64,000 nucleotides of DNA from DATHTC01 sp035456465 (GCA_035456465.1 DATIDD010000001.1:1-64000), one strand, 5' to 3'. Positions 31,745-39,951 are shown, counted from the first letter of the stretch. Numbers and translations: made by a program. The notes: a model not told the origin generated them from the letters alone.

Positions 31745-32943
31745 CCCGCACCGCGGTGCTCGCCTACTCCGGCGGCCTCGACACCTCCTGCGCCATCGGC
31801 TGGCTGCTCGAGGACTACGGCTTCGACCGCGTGATCGCGGTGCTCGTCGACGTCGGGCAGGAGCTCGACATGCACGGCTCGATCGTCCGCGGCGAGGCCG
31901 CCGGCGCCGACGTCGTCGTCCTCGACCGCGTCGAGGCGTACGCGAACGAGCAGGTCGCGCGCGCGCTGAAGGCCAACGCGCTGTACGAGGGCCGCTACCC
32001 GCTCGTCTCAGCGCTCTCGCGGCCCGTGATCGCGGAGGCGGTCGCGTCGCTCGCGGAGGAGATCGGCGCCGAGGCGGCCGTCCACGGCTGCACTGGGAAG
32101 GGCAACGACCAGCTCCGCTTCGAGCTCGCCTTCAAGGCCACGTACCCGGGGGTGACGGTGATCGCGCCGCTCCGCGACCGCGTGTGGACACGGGACGAGG
32201 AGCTCGTCTACGCCGCCGACCGCGGCATCCCGGTCGCGCAGAAGCCCGCGTCGCCGTACTCCGTCGACGAGAACCTGCTGGGCCGGTCGATCGAGGCCGG
32301 GATGCTTGAGGACCCGTGGGTCGCGCCGCCCGAGGACGCGTTCGCCCTGACGCAGGACCCGGCCGGGGCGCCCGCGCCTGCCGAGCTCGTGATCGGCTTC
32401 GAGCACGGGCTGCCGACGACGCTCGGCGGCGGCGAGCTGCCGCTGCACGAGCTCGTCCGGAGCCTGAACGCGCTCGCCGGGAGCTACGGCGTCGGGCGGA
32501 TCGACATGGTCGAGAACCGCGCCGTCGGGATCAAGAGCCGCGAGCTCTACGAGGCCCCCGCCGCGCTCGTCCTCATCGACGCGCACCGCGCGCTCGAGGA
32601 TCTCGTCCTCACGAAGGCCGAGCTGCGGGCGAAGCGCTGGGTCGAGGAGCAGTGGACCGAGCTCGTCTACGCCGGCGGCTGGTTCAGCCCGCTTCGGTCC
32701 GCGCTCGACGCGTTCGTCGACGCGACCCAGCAGCCGGTCACGGGCGAGGTGCGTGTGCAGCTCCGGCCCGGCGCGGCCGTCGTCACGGGACGCCGCTCCG
32801 AGCACGGCCTCTACGCCGAGAGCCTCGCCTCCTACGCCACCGGCGAGACGTTCCCGCACGAGGCCGCCGAGGGGTTCCTCCGCATCGTCACCCTCGAGGC
32901 TGAGCTGGCCGCGGCGCGTGCGAAGGGCCGCGTCCACGCATGA
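31741..32943 (+). CDS. argG: Argininosuccinate synthase
   Basis: 400 residues, normal. ATP-dependent joining of citrulline and aspartate. Signatures: AVLAYSGGLDTSCAIGWL (PP-loop), HGCTGKGNDQLRFEL, and IDMVENRAVGIKSRELYEAP. ATG 31741 with GGAG 5 nt upstream; the longer reading runs back into the leader region. Followed by argH with an ATGA overlap. Confidence 0.96.
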   Translation: MTRTAVLAYSGGLDTSCAIGWLLEDYGFDRVIAVLVDVGQELDMHGSIVRGEAAGADVVVLDRVEAYANEQVARALKANALYEGRYPLVSALSRPVIAEAVASLAEEIGAEAAVHGCTGKGNDQLRFELAFKATYPGVTVIAPLRDRVWTRDEELVYAADRGIPVAQKPASPYSVDENLLGRSIEAGMLEDPWVAPPEDAFALTQDPAGAPAPAELVIGFEHGLPTTLGGGELPLHELVRSLNALAGSYGVGRIDMVENRAVGIKSRELYEAPAALVLIDAHRALEDLVLTKAELRAKRWVEEQWTELVYAGGWFSPLRSALDAFVDATQQPVTGEVRVQLRPGAAVVTGRRSEHGLYAESLASYATGETFPHEAAEGFLRIVTLEAELAAARAKGRVHA

Positions 32944-34160
32944 GCGCGCTCTGGTCGGGGAGGGTCGGGACGGCGCTCGATCCGGACGTCCGGGAGTTCC
33001 TGCGGGCCAACGACGCCGAGCTGCTCCCGTACGACTGCGAGGCCACCGCGCTGCACGCGAGACGCCTGCACGCGGCCGGGATCCTCGACGACGGCGAGCT
33101 GGCCGAGGCCGAGGCGGCGCTGGCGCGGATCCCGCTCGAGTTCGTCCCGGACGCCGGCGACGAGGACGTCCACACGGCGATCGAGCGGCTGCTGGGTCAC
33201 GTCGGCCGGAAGATCCACGCGGGCCGGTCGCGCAACGACCAGGTCGCGGCCGCGCTCCGGCTCTACGTCGTCGAGGCGGCGCAGGAGGCGCGCGAGGCGG
33301 TGGCGGCGTTCCTGGCCGTCGTGCTCGACCTCGCCGAGGAGGAGGCCGAGACGCCGATGCCCGGATACACGCACCTCCAGCGGGCGCAGCCGGTCACGCT
33401 CGGCCACCACCTGCTCGCCTGGGTCGAGATGCTGCTCCGCGACCGCCGGCGGCTCGCCGCCGCCGCGGAGGCGGCGTCGGAGAGCCCGCTCGGCGCGGGG
33501 GCGCTGGCCGGCTCGACCCTGACCCTGCCGCCGCCCCCGAACGCCATGCGCAACTCGCTCGACGCCGTCGGCGACCGCGACTTCGCGCTGGACTACCTCT
33601 ACGCGGCGGCGGTCTGCCTCGTCCACCTCTCCCGCGTCGGCGAGGAGCTCGTGCTGTGGTGCTCGAGCGAGTTCGGGTTCGTGCGGCTGCCGGAGGAGGC
33701 GGCGACGGGCTCGTCGATGATGCCGCAGAAGCTCAACCCGGACGTCGCCGAGCTCGCACGCGGCAAGGCGGGCACCGCGATCGGACGGCTGACCGGCCTG
33801 CTCGCCGTGGTGAAGGCGCTCCCGCTCGCGTACGACCGTGACCTGCAGGAGGACAAGGAGCCGGTGTTCGCGGCGCGGCGCGACCTCCGCGGCGCCCTCG
33901 GCGCGCTGTCGGCGCTCGTCGCCGGCCTCCGCGTCGACCGCGGCCGGCTCGCCGCCGCAGCCTGCGATCCCACCCTCCGCGCCACGGACGCCGCGGAGCT
34001 GCTCGTCGCGCAGGGCGTCCCGTTCCGGGACGCGCACGAGCGCGTGGCGGCGGAGGTGCGGGCCGGGACGTTCGAGGCGCCGGTGGCGGGAGCGCGCGTC
34101 GCCCCCGGCCCGGCCGGCGTCGGGGCCGCGGTCGCGGCCGCGCGCGCGGGGCTCGCGTGA
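32940..34160 (+). CDS. argH: Argininosuccinate lyase
   Basis: 406 residues, somewhat shorter than the usual 460. Fumarase/aspartase superfamily: IHAGRSRNDQVAAALRLY, TPMPGYTHLQRAQPVTLGHH and the loop GSSMMPQKLNPDVAELARGK with the catalytic serine. Cleaves argininosuccinate to arginine and fumarate. Last gene of the operon; argF (ornithine carbamoyltransferase) is not in this window and must be elsewhere. The 111-nt stretch after it holds no gene that I can see apart from the Shine-Dalgarno of the next one. Confidence 0.96.
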   Translation: MSALWSGRVGTALDPDVREFLRANDAELLPYDCEATALHARRLHAAGILDDGELAEAEAALARIPLEFVPDAGDEDVHTAIERLLGHVGRKIHAGRSRNDQVAAALRLYVVEAAQEAREAVAAFLAVVLDLAEEEAETPMPGYTHLQRAQPVTLGHHLLAWVEMLLRDRRRLAAAAEAASESPLGAGALAGSTLTLPPPPNAMRNSLDAVGDRDFALDYLYAAAVCLVHLSRVGEELVLWCSSEFGFVRLPEEAATGSSMMPQKLNPDVAELARGKAGTAIGRLTGLLAVVKALPLAYDRDLQEDKEPVFAARRDLRGALGALSALVAGLRVDRGRLAAAACDPTLRATDAAELLVAQGVPFRDAHERVAAEVRAGTFEAPVAGARVAPGPAGVGAAVAAARAGLA

Positions 34161-34271
34161 GCGTCCTCCGGAGACGTCGCTGCGCGGCCGCGTAGAGGCG
34201 CACGCCCGTCTGTGACGAATCGGTCGGCTCCGGCGTACAGACGTCGGAACCCCCCGACTCGGAGGAAGACG

Positions 34272-34979
34272 ATGAAGCTCGTACGGATCGCCGCGCTCGC
34301 CCTGCTCGTCCTCGCCGTCGCGGCGCTCGCGGGCGTGGGGCGCCCCGAGGGCGCGCGCAGCGCCGCCGCGGACGGGACCGGCGACGGCGTCACCGTGACC
34401 GGCACCGGCTCGGTGCGCACCGTTCCCGACCGGGCCGCCTTCGCGTTCGGCGTCGAGACGCAGGCCGCGACCGCCCGGGCGGCGCTGACGGCCAACTCGG
34501 CCGCGATGGAGAAGGTCATCGCCGCGGTGCGCGGCGCCGGCGTCGCGGCCGCCGACCTGCAGACCTCCCAGGTGTCGATCTTCCCCCGCACGGACGAGCG
34601 CGGGACGGGGATCGTCGGCTACACGGCCACGAACTCGGTGTCCGCGACGATTCGCGAGCTCGGCCGCGTCGGCGCCGTCGTCGACGCCGCGGTCGAGGCC
34701 GGTGCGAACACCGTCTCGGGCCCCTCGCTGACGCGCGGCGACACCGACGCGCTCTACCGCCAGGCCCTGCGCGCGGCGTTCGCCGACGCACGCGCGAAGG
34801 CGGAGGCGCTGGCGACCGCATCCGGGCGCACTCTCGGCGCGGTCACCGCGATGGTCGAGTCCGGCAGCGCCACGCCCTCGCCCGTGCCGATGCGCGACTC
34901 CGTCACCGGTTCGGTGCCGATCGAGCCCGGGACGCAGTCGGTGGAGGCGTCCGTCGCGGTCACCTTCGCGCTCGTCTGA
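34272..34979 (+). CDS. SIMPL-domain (DUF541) periplasmic/secreted protein
   Basis: 235 residues with a signal peptide (KLVRIAALALLVLAVAALAG). The SIMPL domain is seen in VTVTGTGSVRTVPDRAAFAFG, LQTSQVSIFP, GYTATNSVSATIRELG, and AFADARAKAEALATASGRTLG. The domain occurs in oxidative-stress and outer-surface proteins (BP26, YggE); the molecular role is not settled. ATG 34272 follows GGAGG at 6 nt. A strong terminator follows. Confidence 0.88.
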   Translation: MKLVRIAALALLVLAVAALAGVGRPEGARSAAADGTGDGVTVTGTGSVRTVPDRAAFAFGVETQAATARAALTANSAAMEKVIAAVRGAGVAAADLQTSQVSIFPRTDERGTGIVGYTATNSVSATIRELGRVGAVVDAAVEAGANTVSGPSLTRGDTDALYRQALRAAFADARAKAEALATASGRTLGAVTAMVESGSATPSPVPMRDSVTGSVPIEPGTQSVEASVAVTFALV

Positions 34980-34984
34980 GCATC

Positions 34985-35014
34985 GAGGGGGCGCCCGCGC
35001 CCGGGCGCCCCCTC
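34985..35014. terminator. Bidirectional hairpin terminator
   Basis: GAGGGGGCGCCCG, loop CGCC, CGGGCGCCCCCTC: 13 perfect pairs between the convergent SIMPL and amt genes. Confidence 0.8.
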
Positions 35015-35024
35015 TGGCCTTCCG

Positions 35025-36434
35025 CTAGCCCGCCGGTTCGGGCGCGAGTGTCGCGGCCGGCACCTCCGCGGCCGCGACGCGCGACGCGTGGGCGAGCCCG
35101 AGGTGCCCGTGCGTCTCGGTGCCGTAGCCTCCGGGGACCGGGATGTAGAACTCGGGGTAGCCCCACATGCCGTGCTCGGAGACGTCCAGGCCGGCCGTCT
35201 CGACCTCCGGCTCGACCCGGATCCCGAACGACGCCTTCATCGCCCAGAGCGCGAGGAACGACGCGGCGAAGGTGAAGACGCCGACGGCGAGCAGCCCGAC
35301 GGCCTGAACGCCGAGCTGGTGGAAGCTGCCGGTGTAGACCAGCCCGCCGCCGCCCGTCGCGAGCGTGTCCGCGAGCGCCGGCACTGCGAAGATGCCCGTC
35401 GCGAGCGTGCCCCAGACGCCGGCGAGCCCGTGCACCGAGACGGCCCCGATCGGGTCGTCGATGCGGATCCGCTCGACGCCGAGCACGCCGACGACGGCGA
35501 TGGCGCCGGCGACGGCGCCGATCACGATCGCGGCCCACGGCGCCACGAACCCGCAGGCCGCGGTGATCGCCACCAGCGCGGCGATCACGCCGTTCAGCAT
35601 CATCGACAGGTCGGGCTTCTTGATCACGAGCCACGAGACCGTCACCGCGCCGAGCGCGCCCGCCGCGGCCGCGACGTTCGTCGTCACCGCGACGTAGGCG
35701 AAGTAGCCCAGCCGGTCGCCGCTGACGACGCCGAGCGTCGAGCCGGGGTTGAAGCCGAACCAGCCGAACCACAGGATGATCACGCCGAGCGTGACGAACG
35801 CCATGTTGTGCCCGGGGATCGCGTTCGGCTTGCCGTCGGGGCCGAACTTCCCGATCCGCGGCCCCAGCAGGATCGCGCCGGCGAGCGCGGCGAGCGCGCC
35901 CTGGTAGTGCACCACCGTCGAGCCGGCGAAGTCCTGCATCCCCCTCGCGAACAGCCACCCGTCCGGGTGCCAGATCCAGTGCGAGACGACGGAGTAGATG
36001 AGGGTGAAGACGACGCCGAAGGCGAAGTAGACCCACAGCTTCGTCCGCTCGGCCATCGCGCCCCAGACGATCGCGAGCGAGACCGCCGCGAACACGACCT
36101 CGAACAGGTAGCCGGCGCCGGCGGGGACCGAGCCGAACCAGCTGAACGGCGAGGCGCCGATCGCGAGCAGCGTGTCCACCGAGGGCGCGAACCCGGAGCC
36201 GCCCACGATCGCGTTGCCGCCGTCCCCGAACGCGATCCCGTAGCCGACCAGGTAGTAGACGATCGAGGCGATCCCGAGCACGAGCACGTTCTTGGCGGCG
36301 ACGTGGCCGACGTTCTTCATCCGCGTGAGCCCGGCCTCGAGGAAGGCGAACCCGGCCTGCATGAACATGACGAGGACCGCCGCGACGACGACCCAGATCG
36401 TGCTCGTCGCGATCGCGAGCTCCTTCGTGCTCAC
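35025..36434 (-). CDS. amt: Ammonium transporter
   Basis: 469 residues with eleven membrane helices. Amt/Rh signatures: MFMQAGFAFLEAGLTRMKN, WHPDGWLFARGMQDFAGSTVVH, PGHNMAFVTLGVIILWFGWF, and PIGAVSVHGLAGVWGTLATG with pore histidines. A soluble tail follows (about 60 residues, with EVETAGLDVSEHGMWGYPEF), where the family interacts with PII proteins. GTG start at the GTGA overlap with glnB; an upstream in-frame start is rejected because it lies within glnB. Trimeric in the cell membrane. Confidence 0.95.
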   Translation of the reverse strand: MSTKELAIATSTIWVVVAAVLVMFMQAGFAFLEAGLTRMKNVGHVAAKNVLVLGIASIVYYLVGYGIAFGDGGNAIVGGSGFAPSVDTLLAIGASPFSWFGSVPAGAGYLFEVVFAAVSLAIVWGAMAERTKLWVYFAFGVVFTLIYSVVSHWIWHPDGWLFARGMQDFAGSTVVHYQGALAALAGAILLGPRIGKFGPDGKPNAIPGHNMAFVTLGVIILWFGWFGFNPGSTLGVVSGDRLGYFAYVAVTTNVAAAAGALGAVTVSWLVIKKPDLSMMLNGVIAALVAITAACGFVAPWAAIVIGAVAGAIAVVGVLGVERIRIDDPIGAVSVHGLAGVWGTLATGIFAVPALADTLATGGGGLVYTGSFHQLGVQAVGLLAVGVFTFAASFLALWAMKASFGIRVEPEVETAGLDVSEHGMWGYPEFYIPVPGGYGTETHGHLGLAHASRVAAAEVPAATLAPEPAG

Positions 36435-36781
36435 CCGACCTCCACCTCCTCCAGGCCCTTGCCCGTTCGGTTGTGCGTGACGTTGTCGACGGGCGTCGTC
36501 CACACGAGGCCGTCGCCCGACGCGTTCCCGCTCTGCGCCGCGTCGGCGATCGCCGCGACGACGGCCTCCGCGATCTCGTCCGCGACGACGAACGTGAGCA
36601 CCGCCTTGGGCAGGAACCGCGACTCGAACACGCGGCCTCGGTACTCGTGCGTGATCCCGCGCTCGCGCCCGTGGCCGATCGCCTCGACCACGGTCACCCC
36701 GACGTGGCCCGTCTCCTCCTCGACCGCGTCGATCACCGTCTCGACGCGCTCGCGGATCACGATCGCCTCCACCTTCACCAT
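36431..36781 (-). CDS. glnB: Divergent PII-family nitrogen regulator
   Basis: 116 residues, right length and fold. The T-loop region reads AIGHGRERGITHEYRGRVFESRFLPK. Against E. coli GlnB, the modified Tyr51 is replaced by Phe (F52), Gln39 (2-oxoglutarate site) by Glu, Phe36 by His, Lys40 by Arg, and the GDGKIF loop with Lys90 reads GDGLVW; Lys58 and the late RTG are kept. So covalent modification at Tyr51 is impossible and effector binding is probably altered. Sits between a GNAT gene and amt with overlaps on both sides (7 nt and 4 nt), so the partner is very likely Amt. Confidence 0.88.
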   Translation of the reverse strand: MVKVEAIVIRERVETVIDAVEEETGHVGVTVVEAIGHGRERGITHEYRGRVFESRFLPKAVLTFVVADEIAEAVVAAIADAAQSGNASGDGLVWTTPVDNVTHNRTGKGLEEVEVG

Positions 36782-37293
36782 GCGCCGACCTCCTTGCTTC
36801 GCCGTTCCAGCAGGACGACGTCGCGCCAGACGCCGTCGAGACGGCCGATCCGCTCGCGGACGCCCACGATCCGGAACCCGCATGCCTCGTGGAGCCCGAG
36901 GCTGCCGCGGTTCTCGGGGAAGACGCCCGCCTGCACCGTCCAGATGCCGTCGGCCTCGGCGCCGGCGACCAGTGCCCGCAGGAGGGTCGTGCCGATCCCG
37001 CGCCCGCGTGCGTCGGCGGCCACGTAGACGGAGTCCTCGGCGACGCCCGCGTACGCGCAACGGTCGGAGTACGGCGTCAGCGCCGCCCAGCCGACGACGG
37101 TGCCGTCGTCGCGACGCGCGACGAGGCGGTGCCCGTCGAGGTGCGCGCGGTCCCACGCTGCCCACGAGGGCACCTCGGTCTCGAACGTGGCGTTCCTCGT
37201 CGCGATCCCGTCGGCGTAGATCGCGCGGACGGCGTGCCAGTCCGCCGCCGCGAGCGACTCGACCCTGACGTCCCGTGTCGCGGTTGCCGCCAT
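36775..37293 (-). CDS. GNAT acetyltransferase (phosphinothricin/methionine-sulfoximine type)
   Basis: 172 residues. Acetyl-CoA-binding motif A is VYVAADARGRGIGTTLLRAL. The opening VRAIYADGIATRNATFETEVPSW is the signature of the PAT/YncA/Pita family (IYNxGI..tatFet-p), which N-acetylates glutamine-synthetase inhibitors such as phosphinothricin and methionine sulfoximine or methionine analogues. ATG 37293 is chosen because AGGAGG lies 5 nt upstream; a GTG two codons earlier overlaps that site. First gene of the GNAT-glnB-amt operon, which supports a nitrogen-related role. Substrate is inferred from family and context. Confidence 0.82.
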   Translation of the reverse strand: MAATATRDVRVESLAAADWHAVRAIYADGIATRNATFETEVPSWAAWDRAHLDGHRLVARRDDGTVVGWAALTPYSDRCAYAGVAEDSVYVAADARGRGIGTTLLRALVAGAEADGIWTVQAGVFPENRGSLGLHEACGFRIVGVRERIGRLDGVWRDVVLLERRSKEVGAW

Positions 37294-37322
37294 CCCCACC
37301 TCCTCGTCGGTCCAACGAAACA

Positions 37323-37352
37323 GGCCCCGGGACTCCCATGAGTCCCGAGGCC
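37323..37352 (-). terminator. Terminator-like hairpin in the leader of GNAT-glnB-amt
   Basis: Read on the minus strand: GGCCTCGGGACTC, loop ATGG, GAGTCCCGGGGCC, then TGTTTCGTTGG. All 13 positions pair if one U-G wobble is allowed, and that wobble works only in the minus-strand RNA. It lies 30 nt upstream of the GNAT start and downstream of a promoter-like sequence, so it may attenuate the operon or terminate the FAD oxidase transcript. Confidence 0.55.
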
Positions 37353-37396
37353 CCAGTGCCTCCGCGGTCGCCGTCGGCGGCGTCCGCTCGTCACCG

Positions 37397-37426
37397 AGAG
37401 TAGGCGAGCGAGCGGACGACCGTCAA
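37397..37426 (-). promoter_or_regulatory. Promoter for the GNAT-glnB-amt operon
   Basis: Minus strand TTGACG (37426-37421), 18-nt spacer, TACTCT (37402-37397), starting 7 nt beyond the FAD oxidase stop. The leader RNA would be about 97 nt and contain the hairpin at 37323-37352. Confidence 0.55.
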
Positions 37427-37432
37427 GGGCCG

Positions 37433-38524
37433 CTAGATCACGAACGCCTCGGGCCGGACGTCGCCGCGGGCGAAGCGCCCCGCGTCGAACGCGGACAGGT
37501 CGAGTGTCGGCACCGCGCCTGCGACGAGCTCGGCCACGTGCTCGCCGACCGCGGGCGCCTGCTGGAAGCCGTGGCCGGAGAAGCCGGTGGCGTAGAGGAA
37601 GCGCGACACGTCCGCGCTCTCCCCGACGAGCGCGTTGTGGTCGGGCGAGACCTCGTAGTAGCCCCACCACGAGGACTGGATCGGCAGCTCCGTCAGGGCC
37701 GGCAGGCGTCGTACGGCGTGCTCGGCGACGTCCTGAAGCCGCGGCTCGCGGCCGCCGAACACGAGCCCCGGCCCCTCGCGGTGGACGTAGAAGCTCGTCG
37801 AGAAGTCGACCGTGAGCGGCAGCTCGCCCGGGAGGCCGCCGTCCTCGGGCGTGAACCACATGTGTCGCGGCACCCCGCGGACCGGCAGCTCGACGCCGGC
37901 GAGCGCCGCGACCTCGGCCGACCAGGCGCCGGCTGCGCAGACGAGCGTCCCGGTCGCGATCGGTCCGGCGCTCGTGTCCACCGCCTCGATGCGCCCCCGC
38001 CGGACGCGGACGCCGGTGAGCGCGCAGCCCTGCCGGACGCGGATGCCGTGCGCGGCCGCGTGGCGGGCGTACCACTGGACGACGGCCTCGGGCGAGCAGT
38101 AGCCGTCCCAGGGGCAGTACGTCGCCGCGAGGACGCCGTCGAGGCCGAGCTGCGGCACGAGCTCCCGCGCCGCGTCCGGCGTGAGCTCCTCGGAAGGAAC
38201 GCCGAGCGAGCGCTGCAGCTCCAGCGCCGCCCGGAACGCCGCGACGTCCGACGCGCGGTCGAGCAGGAACAGGTAGCCCCACTGGCGCAGGTCGATCTCG
38301 TCTCCCATCGCCCGAAGCTCGTCGAGCGAGCGGAGCGCGATCCGGACGTTGAGCTCGTCGGCGAACTGCGTCCGGACGCCGCCGGCGGACGCGGCGGTCG
38401 ACCCCGAGGCGAGCATGTCGCGCTCGAGCAGGACGACGTCGGCGACGCCCAGCTCGGCGAGGTGCCAGGCCGTCGAGGCGCCCACTGCGCCGCCGCCCGC
38501 GATCACGACCTCCGCCGCCTCCAC
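37433..38524 (-). CDS. FAD-dependent amine/imino-acid oxidase (DAO family, sarcosine oxidase-like)
   Basis: 363 residues, GTG start. FAD-binding VVIAGGGAVGASTAWHLAE at the N-terminus and the second FAD contact VVLLERD; WWGYYEVSPDHNALVGE and ATGFSGHGFQQAPAVGE at the C-terminus are typical of sarcosine oxidase beta/DadA-like enzymes of the DAO family. It would oxidise an N-methyl or D-amino acid and pass electrons to oxygen or a carrier. Substrate not deducible. TAGGGT on the minus strand 8 nt before the start suggests a leaderless mRNA; it diverges from ppa. Confidence 0.85.
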   Translation of the reverse strand: MEAAEVVIAGGGAVGASTAWHLAELGVADVVLLERDMLASGSTAASAGGVRTQFADELNVRIALRSLDELRAMGDEIDLRQWGYLFLLDRASDVAAFRAALELQRSLGVPSEELTPDAARELVPQLGLDGVLAATYCPWDGYCSPEAVVQWYARHAAAHGIRVRQGCALTGVRVRRGRIEAVDTSAGPIATGTLVCAAGAWSAEVAALAGVELPVRGVPRHMWFTPEDGGLPGELPLTVDFSTSFYVHREGPGLVFGGREPRLQDVAEHAVRRLPALTELPIQSSWWGYYEVSPDHNALVGESADVSRFLYATGFSGHGFQQAPAVGEHVAELVAGAVPTLDLSAFDAGRFARGDVRPEAFVI

Positions 38525-38532
38525 GCCGGCGA

Positions 38533-38538
38533 ACCCTA
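38533..38538 (-). promoter_or_regulatory. -10 box of a probable leaderless promoter (FAD oxidase)
   Basis: TAGGGT on the minus strand, 8 nt before the GTG at 38524. Confidence 0.45.
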
Positions 38539-38562
38539 GAGCGCGCGGCGGGCGGTCGCGCC

Positions 38563-38568
38563 TAGACT
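38563..38568 (+). promoter_or_regulatory. -10 box of a probable leaderless promoter (ppa)
   Basis: TAGACT, 6 nt before the GTG at 38575; no Shine-Dalgarno. Confidence 0.5.
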
Positions 38569-38574
38569 CGCGGC

Positions 38575-39054
38575 GTGAACGAGGTCGTCTACGTCGAGAT
38601 CCCCGCCGGCTCGCGGAACAAGTACGAGTTCGACCGGGAGCTCGGCGGGATCGTGCTCGACCGCCGGCTGTTCACGTCCATGAGCTACCCCGCCGACTAC
38701 GGCTACGTCGAGGGGACGCTCGGCGAGGACGGAGACCCGCTCGACGCGCTCGTGCTCGTCGGCGATCCGACGTTCCCCGGCTGCCGAATCCGCGTGCGCC
38801 CGGTGGGCGTGTTCCACATGGTCGACGAGAAGGGCGCGGACGAGAAGGTGATCTGCGTCCCCCTGAAGGATCCCGCGTGGTCGCGCGTGTCGGACATCCA
38901 CGACATCCCGGCCGAGCTGCGGAACGAGATCGAGCACTTCTTCGCGGTCTACAAGGACCTCGAGGAGAAGAAGGTCGAGACGCGCGGCTTCGGCAACCGC
39001 GCCGACGCGGAGCGGATCCTCGACGAGGCGCGCGACCGGCTCGCCGCCGGCTAG
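38575..39054 (+). CDS. ppa: Inorganic pyrophosphatase (family I)
   Basis: 159 residues. Hydrolyses pyrophosphate released by biosynthesis. Signature D-G-D-P-L-D is seen in EDGDPLDALVL, with SRNKYEFDRELGGIVLDR, MSYPADYGYVEGTL and DEKVICVP also typical. Soluble hexamer with Mg2+. GTG start supported by the -10 box. Ends 11 nt from the convergent protease gene, with no terminator visible between. Confidence 0.96.
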   Translation: MNEVVYVEIPAGSRNKYEFDRELGGIVLDRRLFTSMSYPADYGYVEGTLGEDGDPLDALVLVGDPTFPGCRIRVRPVGVFHMVDEKGADEKVICVPLKDPAWSRVSDIHDIPAELRNEIEHFFAVYKDLEEKKVETRGFGNRADAERILDEARDRLAAG

Positions 39055-39064
39055 TCGCCGGCGC

Positions 39065-39847
39065 TCAGCAGCGACGCACCCTCGCGCACGCCTGCGCGAT
39101 GGGGACCACGAAGTTGACGTTCTGCCCGCCGCCGGCGACGAGCACGCCGACGACGCGTCCGCGGTCGTCCACGGCGGGCCCGCCCGAGTTGCCCGGGTTC
39201 GCGGCGGCGTCGGTCTGGACGAGCGTCCGCGTCACGCGCGACACGACGCCGGTCGTGACCGTCCCCTCCAGGCCGAACGGGCTGCCGACGAGCAGCAGCT
39301 CGTCGCCCTGGCGCGCCCGGTTGCGCGACGCGCTCTGCCACAGCGGCCTCGCGCCCGACGGGCGCCCGGACAGCCGGATCGCGGCGAGGTCGTGCTTCGG
39401 GTCGCGCGCGACGATCTCGCCCGACCACGAGCCGCCCTTGCGAACGACGCTGACGGTGCCGCCGACGACGTCGTCGACCACGTGGTCCGCCGTCAGCACC
39501 ACGAGCTTGCCGTCCTCCACCCAGCCGGCGAAGCCGCTGCCGAACGACGTCGACGTCTCGACGGTGAACACGCTCCGGAGCACTCGGGCCGCGAGCGGCG
39601 CGATGCCGGCGTCCTTCCGCTTCAGCGTCGTCTCGGTCGAGCGCACGCGCCCGGCCAGCGTCTCGTTCGTCCCGCGCAGCCGATGCACCTCGCGCCGCAG
39701 GGACTGCACCTCGAGGTCGACCCGCTCGGCGCGCGAGTAGGCGAGGAAGAGCGCGCCGGCGCCGGCGACCGCGCCTACGACGGCGAGCACGGCGGCGACG
39801 ATCGGCAGCGTCCGCCCGGGGATCCTCGGCAGGTAGTCGTCGTACAC
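39065..39847 (-). CDS. Membrane-anchored trypsin-like serine protease (S1C/HtrA-like, no PDZ)
   Basis: 260 residues, GTG start. One N-terminal membrane helix (TLPIVAAVLAVVGAVAGAGALFLAY), a short coiled coil (VDLEVQSLRREVHRLRGTNE), then a chymotrypsin-fold domain with the triad seen in LTADHVVDD (His), RDPKHDLAAIRL (Asp) and AANPGNSGGPAVDDRG (Ser). HtrA proteases usually carry PDZ domains after this; here the protein ends 40 residues after the serine, so regulation must differ. Active outside the membrane, probably in envelope protein quality control. Confidence 0.86.
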   Translation of the reverse strand: MYDDYLPRIPGRTLPIVAAVLAVVGAVAGAGALFLAYSRAERVDLEVQSLRREVHRLRGTNETLAGRVRSTETTLKRKDAGIAPLAARVLRSVFTVETSTSFGSGFAGWVEDGKLVVLTADHVVDDVVGGTVSVVRKGGSWSGEIVARDPKHDLAAIRLSGRPSGARPLWQSASRNRARQGDELLLVGSPFGLEGTVTTGVVSRVTRTLVQTDAAANPGNSGGPAVDDRGRVVGVLVAGGGQNVNFVVPIAQACARVRRC

Positions 39848-39922
39848 GGTCCGCTCCTCGACTGGGGCTCACCCCGTCGGTCGGCCGGAATACCCCTTTC
39901 GCGCGTCCCTCCTTCGAGGGAT

Positions 39923-39951
39923 TTGCCGTGCCCGCGGCCCGTCGCTATCCT
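39923..39951 (+). promoter_or_regulatory. Sigma-70-like promoter of the ABC exporter
   Basis: TTGCCG (39923-39928), 17-nt spacer, TATCCT (39946-39951). The leader is about 100 nt, ending with AAGGAG before the GTG at 40060. Nothing else identifiable between 39848 and 40059. Confidence 0.55.

Noticed and set aside
37300..37432. Leader peptide inside the glnB-amt leader
   Set aside because: The frame starting at the GTG near the predicted transcript start has many Arg codons but no stop before the GNAT gene, so it is not a classical leader peptide.
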